Shown: piece by piece, positions 6,567 through 10,810 of the stretch | How positions within the stretch are numbered: the stretch's first letter is position 1 | Layout: every line of letters begins with the position of its first letter | Origin: Acidobacteriaceae bacterium | GTDB lineage: Bacteria; Acidobacteriota; Terriglobia; Terriglobales; Acidobacteriaceae | Reading direction: 5' to 3' | Length of the DNA: 10,810 nucleotides | Assembly (NCBI GenBank): GCA_003133425.1 | Contig: PKXI01000171.1 | Span: forward strand, 1-10,810 | The notes under the pieces: generated by a model | Database searches by the model: none | Told to the model about the DNA's origin: nothing | What the model saw: the letters and a program-made list of their open reading frames with translations, nothing else | Position numbers and translations under genes: made by a program

Positions 6567-6687
6567 TGCACAGCTGATGGGGCATCGCTTCGCGGGAGTT
6601 CATTTCCCTGCACCGGGCAGACACGCCGGGCGAATCGCCCTCGGCCAACTTTCCTGTTGACATTCTGCCTATAGCAGGCGCATTGTA
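6534..6687 (+). repeat. Degenerate direct repeat and stem-loop upstream of padR
   Basis: ATTCTG followed by CTATAG and then GCGCAT(T)GTA occurs twice: 6534-6565 and 6662-6687. The spacing between ATTCTG and CTATAG differs by 7 bases. The first copy lies inside a 7-bp inverted repeat, CTGTGCA (6537-6543) / TGCACAG (6567-6573), and includes the palindrome ATGCGCAT (6555-6562). A short hairpin GGGCG-AAT-CGCCC is at 6628-6640. These could be binding sites for the PadR protein, since such regulators commonly bind their own promoter; the assignment is inference. Confidence 0.35.
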
Positions 6688-6708
6688 CCTGTTGAACAAC
6701 AACAGGAG
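6657..6708 (+). promoter_or_regulatory. Possible padR-ADOP promoter and ribosome binding site
   Basis: A perfect -35-like TTGACA is at 6657-6662, but the matching -10 is poor (CATTGT at 6681-6686, 18-base spacer), as expected for a regulated promoter or a chance match. AGGAG at 6704-6708, 5 bases before the ATG, fixes the padR start. Confidence 0.35.
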
Positions 6709-6713
6709 CAGCG

Positions 6714-7052
6714 ATGGGCAACGATAAAACGGATGTGTTGCAAGGGACACTGGACCTGATGGTGCTGAAGACCCTGGAATCGATGGGGCCGCTGCACGGC
6801 TACGGCATTGCGCGGCGAATCGAGCAGGTGAGCGACAACGGGCTGATCCTGAACCAGGGAACCATCTATCCCGCACTGCTTCGCCTGGAACAGCGGGGAT
6901 GGGTGAAGGCGGAGTGGGGGACGTCGGAGAGCAATCGCCGCGCCAGGTTCTATTCCCTGAGCCGAACGGGGCGCAAGCAGATTGAAAAGGAGACCGAGAA
7001 CTGGGAGCGGATTGCGGCGACGATGGCGCGATTTCTGGCGCCGTCGAACTAG
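6714..7052 (+). CDS. PadR-family transcriptional regulator
   Basis: 112-residue DNA-binding repressor of the PadR family, the short type with a winged helix-turn-helix and one C-terminal dimerisation helix. Typical sequence is seen throughout: GTLDLMVLKTLESMGPLHGY (about 11-30), the recognition region NQGTIYPALLRLEQRGWVKA (about 55-74), the wing ESNRRARFYSLSRTGRKQ (about 80-97), then a helix to the end. In Acidobacteriota such genes commonly precede ADOP permeases. Here the stop codon is part of the permease's AGGAGG ribosome binding site and the next ATG is 9 bases away, so the two are co-transcribed and probably translationally coupled. It likely represses its own operon in response to an unknown ligand or membrane stress; the signal is not readable from the sequence. 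Confidence 0.93.
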   Translation: MGNDKTDVLQGTLDLMVLKTLESMGPLHGYGIARRIEQVSDNGLILNQGTIYPALLRLEQRGWVKAEWGTSESNRRARFYSLSRTGRKQIEKETENWERIAATMARFLAPSN

Positions 7053-7061
7053 GAGGCTGCG

Positions 7062-9845
7062 ATGGAGTGGATACGCATTCTGATCAGCCGCTGCGCGGCA
7101 TTGTTCCGCAGACGCAAGCTGGATGAAGAGTTGAATGAAGAGGTGCACGCGCACATCGAGTTTGCTGTGGAAGAAAATGTGCGGCGTGGAATGACGGCGC
7201 AAGAGGCGCGGACGGCGGCCATGCGCGACTTCGGCGGCGTCACGCAGATAACGGAGCAATACCGGGTGCGGCGGGAAGTTCCGTTTCTTGAAGTATTGGG
7301 GCAGGACATTCGCTATGCGCTACGGCAGTTGCGCAAATCGCCCGGATTTACGCTGACTGCCGTGATCACTCTGGCGCTCGGCATCGGCGCTAATACGGCC
7401 ATTTTCACGCTGGTACAGGGCATTCTGCTGCGCTCTCTACCCGTGGCCGATCCTTCGCGTCTCTATCGGATTGGCGACGCGGACGATTGCTGTTACTTTG
7501 ATAGTTTTCAGAACGATAATGGCGACTTCGACCTCTTCTCCTACGATCTTTATCTTCATTTCAAGCAGGCGGCGGAGTTTGAACAATTAGCAGCCGTAGA
7601 GGCAGGCGGGATCAGCTTCAGCGTGCGCAGCGGGTCGGCGCCGGCCAAGCCGATGCGCGCGGAATACGTCTCCGGCAACTATTTCGCCACGCTCGGCGTG
7701 GGCGTATATGCGGGGCGCCCGTTAAGCGAAAGCGACGACAGGCCCGGAGCGGCTCCGGCTGTGGTTCTTAGCTACCAGGCGTGGCAGACGGAGTTTGCCG
7801 GCGATCCAGGGATCGTGGGTTCGACGCTCTTTGTGCAGACACATCCATTCACCGTGGCCGGCATTGGACCGCCGGGTTTCTTTGGCGATCGCGTGATTCA
7901 AATTCCGCCCGACTTCTGGATGCCGTTGGCGAGCGAGCCGATGATGGAAGGGGCAAACAACTCCTCACTGATGCAAGACGATACGGACTGGCTCTACGCG
8001 CTGGGCAGGCTGCGTCCGGGCGTCAATCTAGAAGAGCTGCAATCCAGGCTCTCGGTAGTTCTGCGGCAATGGCTGGTGACACGCCCGAAATATACCGGCC
8101 ACGGCGGAGCGGCCTTAATTCCCAAACAGCATGTTGTCCTGGCTCCCGGCGGCGGCGGCATCCAGAAACTGCAGCAGCAGACGGGGGCTGGGCTGCGGCT
8201 GCTGATGATCCTCTCCAGCGTGGTGCTGCTCATTGCCTGCGCGAACATCGCCAATCTGCTGCTGGCGCGCAGCACGGCACGACGATCGGAGGTGGCCGTG
8301 CGCATGGCCCTCGGCGCGGCGCGGCACAGACTGGTCCGCCAAATTCTTACCGAGAGTGTGCTGCTGAGCTCGATTGGGGGAGTTTCGGGATTGGCCTTTG
8401 CCTATGCCGGGTCGCATATGATGCTGGCTCTCGCGTTTCCCGAGGCCCGAAACATGCCGGTCCAAGCTAGTCCTTCGCTGGCGGTGCTGGGATTTGCGTT
8501 CGCAGTGTCCCTGCTGACCGGCGTCCTGTTCGGCACGGCTCCGGCGTGGTTGTCGTCGCAGGCTCAGCCTGCCGAGGCGCTTCGCGGCCTCAACAGGAGC
8601 AACGGATCTGTGAGCGATCGCTCTTCACTGCCGCAACGGGCGCTGGTTGTGCTTCAAGTTGCAATGTCGATTGTCCTGCTTGCGGGTGCCTTTCTGATGA
8701 CCAAATCGCTTCGTAATCTCGAACACCAGAACCTCGGCATCGCCACCGCCAATCGTTATGTGCTGGACTTCGATCCGAAGGGCGCGGGCTACACCGTTGA
8801 TCGGCTTCCCGCGCTCTACCGGCAAATTGAGGATCGTTTCTCCGCGTTGCCAGCCATGGCCAATATGAGCCTGGTCCGGTACGTCCCACTCGGCGGCAAC
8901 ATGTGGGGTGCGCGTGTCATCCAGCAGGGTCATCCTGCGCCAGGACCCAACGACATTAGCTTTTCCACCTGGGACCGCGCGAGCACACACTTTCTCGATT
9001 CGATTGGCGTACCGGTTGTACGCGGCCGTGGATTCAATGACCAGGACACATCTGCCACGCAGCCGGTTGTCCTCGTCAATCAGACCTTTGCCAAGCTGTT
9101 CTTTCCCAATCAGGATCCAATCGGCAAGCACTTCGGCACGGATTTGCCTCAATACTCCGGCCTCTTTGAGATTGTGGGCGTCTTCGCCGACTTCAAGCTG
9201 ACCACTCCGCGCCGGGAGGTTCGCCCGCTCTTTCTGCAGCCGCTGGCCCAGCGGTTCACCGGCTTCAAGGAGGCGGATCTGGACGGGGCGGAAAAGAGTT
9301 CGATGTTCGTGGGTTCCATCATTCTCAACTTCACAAGTCCACAGCAAGGCGCCGAGGCTTTGATCCGCAGAACGCTGGCCGGCGTCGATCCGAATCTGAC
9401 TATTTTTCACTTTATTTCCTACGATTCCGTAGTGGCCGGCAACTTCAATCAGGATCGTCTGATCGCACGGCTCACAAGCCTCTTCGGCGTTCTCGCGCTG
9501 ATTCTGGCGTCGGTTGGGCTATATGGCGTCATGTCTTATTTTGTGGCGCGGCGCACTGGCGAGATCGGTATTCGCATGGCGCTCGGGGCTCCGCGGTACG
9601 GCGTTGTGGTTCTGGTGCTGCGCAGTGTGGTCTGGCAGATTCTCTTTGGCCTCGGACTTGGCATTCCGGCTGCGTTCCTGGCCGGTCACCTGATGGCCGG
9701 CATGCTTTATGGGGTTAGCGGCTACGATCCTTCGGCGCTCCTTGGCGCGACCGTGGTTCTGGTGATTTGTGCCGCCGTGGCTGGATTCATTCCGGCGCGG
9801 CGCGCGGCTTCGATTGATCCGATGCGGGCGTTGAGGGCGGAGTAG
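7062..9845 (+). CDS. ADOP-type ABC transporter permease (FtsX/MacB-like)
   Basis: 927-residue inner-membrane protein with the architecture of acidobacterial duplicated orphan permeases. Residues 1-90 are a cytoplasmic prefix domain ([12 protein letters not shown], then [17 protein letters not shown]). A MacB-like half follows: a transmembrane helix at about 96-123, a periplasmic core at about 124-370, and helices at about 376-402, 427-450 and 472-496. A second half repeats this: a helix at about 526-548, a periplasmic core at 555-795, and helices at about 801-829, 848-878 and 893-912. The FtsX-type motifs after the first helix of each trio, [11 protein letters not shown] (409-419) and [11 protein letters not shown] (833-843), show the internal duplication. 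No ATPase gene is adjacent, consistent with 'orphan'. Its substrate is unknown; MacB relatives act in export or mechanotransmission. AGGAGG (7051-7056) supports the start. Confidence 0.95.
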   Translation: MEWIRILISRCAALFRRRKLDEELNEEVHAHIEFAVEENVRRGMTAQEARTAAMRDFGGVTQITEQYRVRREVPFLEVLGQDIRYALRQLRKSPGFTLTAVITLALGIGANTAIFTLVQGILLRSLPVADPSRLYRIGDADDCCYFDSFQNDNGDFDLFSYDLYLHFKQAAEFEQLAAVEAGGISFSVRSGSAPAKPMRAEYVSGNYFATLGVGVYAGRPLSESDDRPGAAPAVVLSYQAWQTEFAGDPGIVGSTLFVQTHPFTVAGIGPPGFFGDRVIQIPPDFWMPLASEPMMEGANNSSLMQDDTDWLYALGRLRPGVNLEELQSRLSVVLRQWLVTRPKYTGHGGAALIPKQHVVLAPGGGGIQKLQQQTGAGLRLLMILSSVVLLIACANIANLLLARSTARRSEVAVRMALGAARHRLVRQILTESVLLSSIGGVSGLAFAYAGSHMMLALAFPEARNMPVQASPSLAVLGFAFAVSLLTGVLFGTAPAWLSSQAQPAEALRGLNRSNGSVSDRSSLPQRALVVLQVAMSIVLLAGAFLMTKSLRNLEHQNLGIATANRYVLDFDPKGAGYTVDRLPALYRQIEDRFSALPAMANMSLVRYVPLGGNMWGARVIQQGHPAPGPNDISFSTWDRASTHFLDSIGVPVVRGRGFNDQDTSATQPVVLVNQTFAKLFFPNQDPIGKHFGTDLPQYSGLFEIVGVFADFKLTTPRREVRPLFLQPLAQRFTGFKEADLDGAEKSSMFVGSIILNFTSPQQGAEALIRRTLAGVDPNLTIFHFISYDSVVAGNFNQDRLIARLTSLFGVLALILASVGLYGVMSYFVARRTGEIGIRMALGAPRYGVVVLVLRSVVWQILFGLGLGIPAAFLAGHLMAGMLYGVSGYDPSALLGATVVLVICAAVAGFIPARRAASIDPMRALRAE

Positions 9846-9936
9846 GGGAGTGTGGGAGGATGCAGGCCCGGATCGCGCGTGGAGCTGCACTGGAATGTGT
9901 TTCTGGTGCGGCGGAATCTGCTATGGTTTCGGATAA

Positions 9937-10557
9937 ATGGTCGAGAAATCTTTGAGAACGCAGTTGGTTGCACTTGTCGCAATAACGATGGTTGCTGCTG
10001 TGATGCTTGTGGCGGGGGAGATGGCGGGAGCGGAGCAGGGGGTTCCGCAGCAAGCGGGTATCGATCCGGTTCTGCTGGCGAAGGCGAATGCCGGGGACGC
10101 GGCGGGGCAGGTAGCGGTTGGCGAGAGCTATGCGGCGGGAACGGGCGTGGCGCGGGATTACAAGCTTGCGGCTGAGTGGTACCAAAAAGCGGCAGACAAG
10201 GGCGATATTGGCGGGGAGCTCCACCTGGCAGCGCTCTATCGCGATGGGGGCAAGGGATTTCCGCGCGACATGGCGCAGGCTGCGGCGTGGTATTTGAAGG
10301 CGGCGGACCAGGGAGACGTGACCGCGCAGGGAACGATGGGCACGCTCTACTCGATGGGCCAGGGGGTTGAGCAAAACTACGCTGAGGCCTACTACTGGCT
10401 GGATCTGGCTGCTGCGGTAAAGGGACCGAAGCAGGCGCAATACGCAGCCAACCGGCAGATGGTCGGAATGCACATTACCGCGGATGAACTGGCCGCGGTC
10501 CAGGATCGCGAGGCTGCTTGGAAGGCTGCTCATCCAAGGCCAAATGCTGACCAGTAG
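9937..10557 (+). CDS. Exported Sel1-repeat protein
   Basis: 206 residues. An N-terminal signal peptide (basic residues 4-7, hydrophobic 9-26, AGA-E cleavage region near 32) predicts export. Three Sel1-like (TPR-related) repeats follow at about 53-88, 89-125 and 126-160, each with the A-WY-KAAD-GD or AYYWLDLAA type of signature, and then a charged C-terminal tail. Such proteins are alpha-helical scaffolds for protein-protein contacts; the partner is unknown. The start has no clear Shine-Dalgarno. A possible promoter (TTTCTG at 9900-9905, 16-base spacer, TATGGT at 9922-9927) would give a nearly leaderless transcript, a weak inference. It is 91 bp after the permease gene, so it could also be read through from padR-ADOP. 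Confidence 0.85.
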   Translation: MVEKSLRTQLVALVAITMVAAVMLVAGEMAGAEQGVPQQAGIDPVLLAKANAGDAAGQVAVGESYAAGTGVARDYKLAAEWYQKAADKGDIGGELHLAALYRDGGKGFPRDMAQAAAWYLKAADQGDVTAQGTMGTLYSMGQGVEQNYAEAYYWLDLAAAVKGPKQAQYAANRQMVGMHITADELAAVQDREAAWKAAHPRPNADQ

Positions 10558-10591
10558 CCGATGCAGCTAACACTTGGCGCGGATCACCGTT

Positions 10592-10810
10592 ATGCTTGTG
10601 ACAATGCGGCTTTCTCGATTCCCAGGTGTGCGGCTGGCGGCTCCGGTACTTCTTTTTCTGCTGGTCGGCGGATTGTTGGCTGGACGTACTTGTGCGCAGG
10701 CGTCCGCCGTCACGATTACGCCTGCGGTTGTGGTGGCCGGGTCGCCGGTGCTGATTCATGTGGAGGCGCCTGCTACTGCAAAGATCAACGGCGAATGGAT
10801 GGGACACACA
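10592..10810 (+). CDS. N-terminal part of an exported protein, possibly M23-type peptidase
   Basis: The frame stays open from an ATG at 10592 to the window end (73 codons), so the gene is truncated by the window edge. A signal peptide is clear: basic MRLSRFPGVR, a hydrophobic APVLLFLLVGGLLAG core, and a CAQA-S cleavage region. The mature start, ITPAVVVAGSPVLIHVEAP, followed by KINGEWMGH, resembles the N-terminal beta-rich domain found before M23 (lysostaphin-like) peptidase domains in Acidobacteriota. That match is from memory, and the catalytic domain is beyond the window. ATG at 10604 is an alternative start; neither has a strong ribosome binding site. It is 34 bp downstream of the Sel1-repeat gene, in the same direction. 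Confidence 0.6.
   Translation, partial: MLVTMRLSRFPGVRLAAPVLLFLLVGGLLAGRTCAQASAVTITPAVVVAGSPVLIHVEAPATAKINGEWMGHT

Noticed and set aside
8625..9410. 261-codon open frame on the minus strand
   Set aside because: Lies entirely within the ADOP permease gene on the opposite strand and shows no domain-like sequence.
9787..10533. 248-codon open frame on the minus strand
   Set aside because: Antisense to the Sel1-repeat gene, Arg/Leu-rich composition typical of a shadow frame.

Overview
The window looks like chromosomal DNA of an Acidobacteriota bacterium, probably class Terriglobia. The main evidence is a PadR-type regulator directly followed by a 927-residue FtsX/MacB-like permease with an N-terminal prefix domain, the 'acidobacterial duplicated orphan permease' (ADOP) arrangement. 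The GC-rich coding sequence, the secreted glycoside hydrolase and the many short palindromic intergenic repeats fit this. I see no phage, plasmid, CRISPR, transposase or tRNA/rRNA gene.

Layout. 1-324: intergenic, with a tandem series of REP-like blocks. 325-1770 (+): an NAD(P)-dependent aldehyde dehydrogenase. 1795-1944 (-): the C-terminal remnant of a TPR-type protein gene, then 2113-2355 (-), a small very basic protein. 2356-2666: non-coding, with two related hairpins whose stems differ by compensated base pairs. 2667-4550 (-): an exported GH2 glycosidase of the beta-glucuronidase type. 4551-4940: non-coding, with a REP-like composite element. 4941-6221 (-): serine hydroxymethyltransferase (glyA). 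6222-6713: a regulatory region with an AT-rich promoter/operator island, an unrecognised 59-codon ORF and the upstream region of padR. 6714-9845 (+): padR and ADOP permease, closely spaced and probably co-transcribed. 9937-10557 (+): an exported Sel1-repeat protein. 10592 to the window end (+): the start of another exported protein, possibly an M23-type peptidase.

The genes do not form one pathway. The aldehyde dehydrogenase and glyA are stand-alone metabolic genes. The GH2 enzyme appears to be a solitary exported uronidase without transporter or regulator genes beside it. Only padR-ADOP is a clear functional pair. No multi-gene novel system is evident. The least explained signals are the promoter with repeated palindromic half-sites ahead of the 59-codon ORF (6306-6566) and the intergenic repeats with compensatory stem changes (44-63 versus 4837-4856; 2486-2520 versus 2576-2612).
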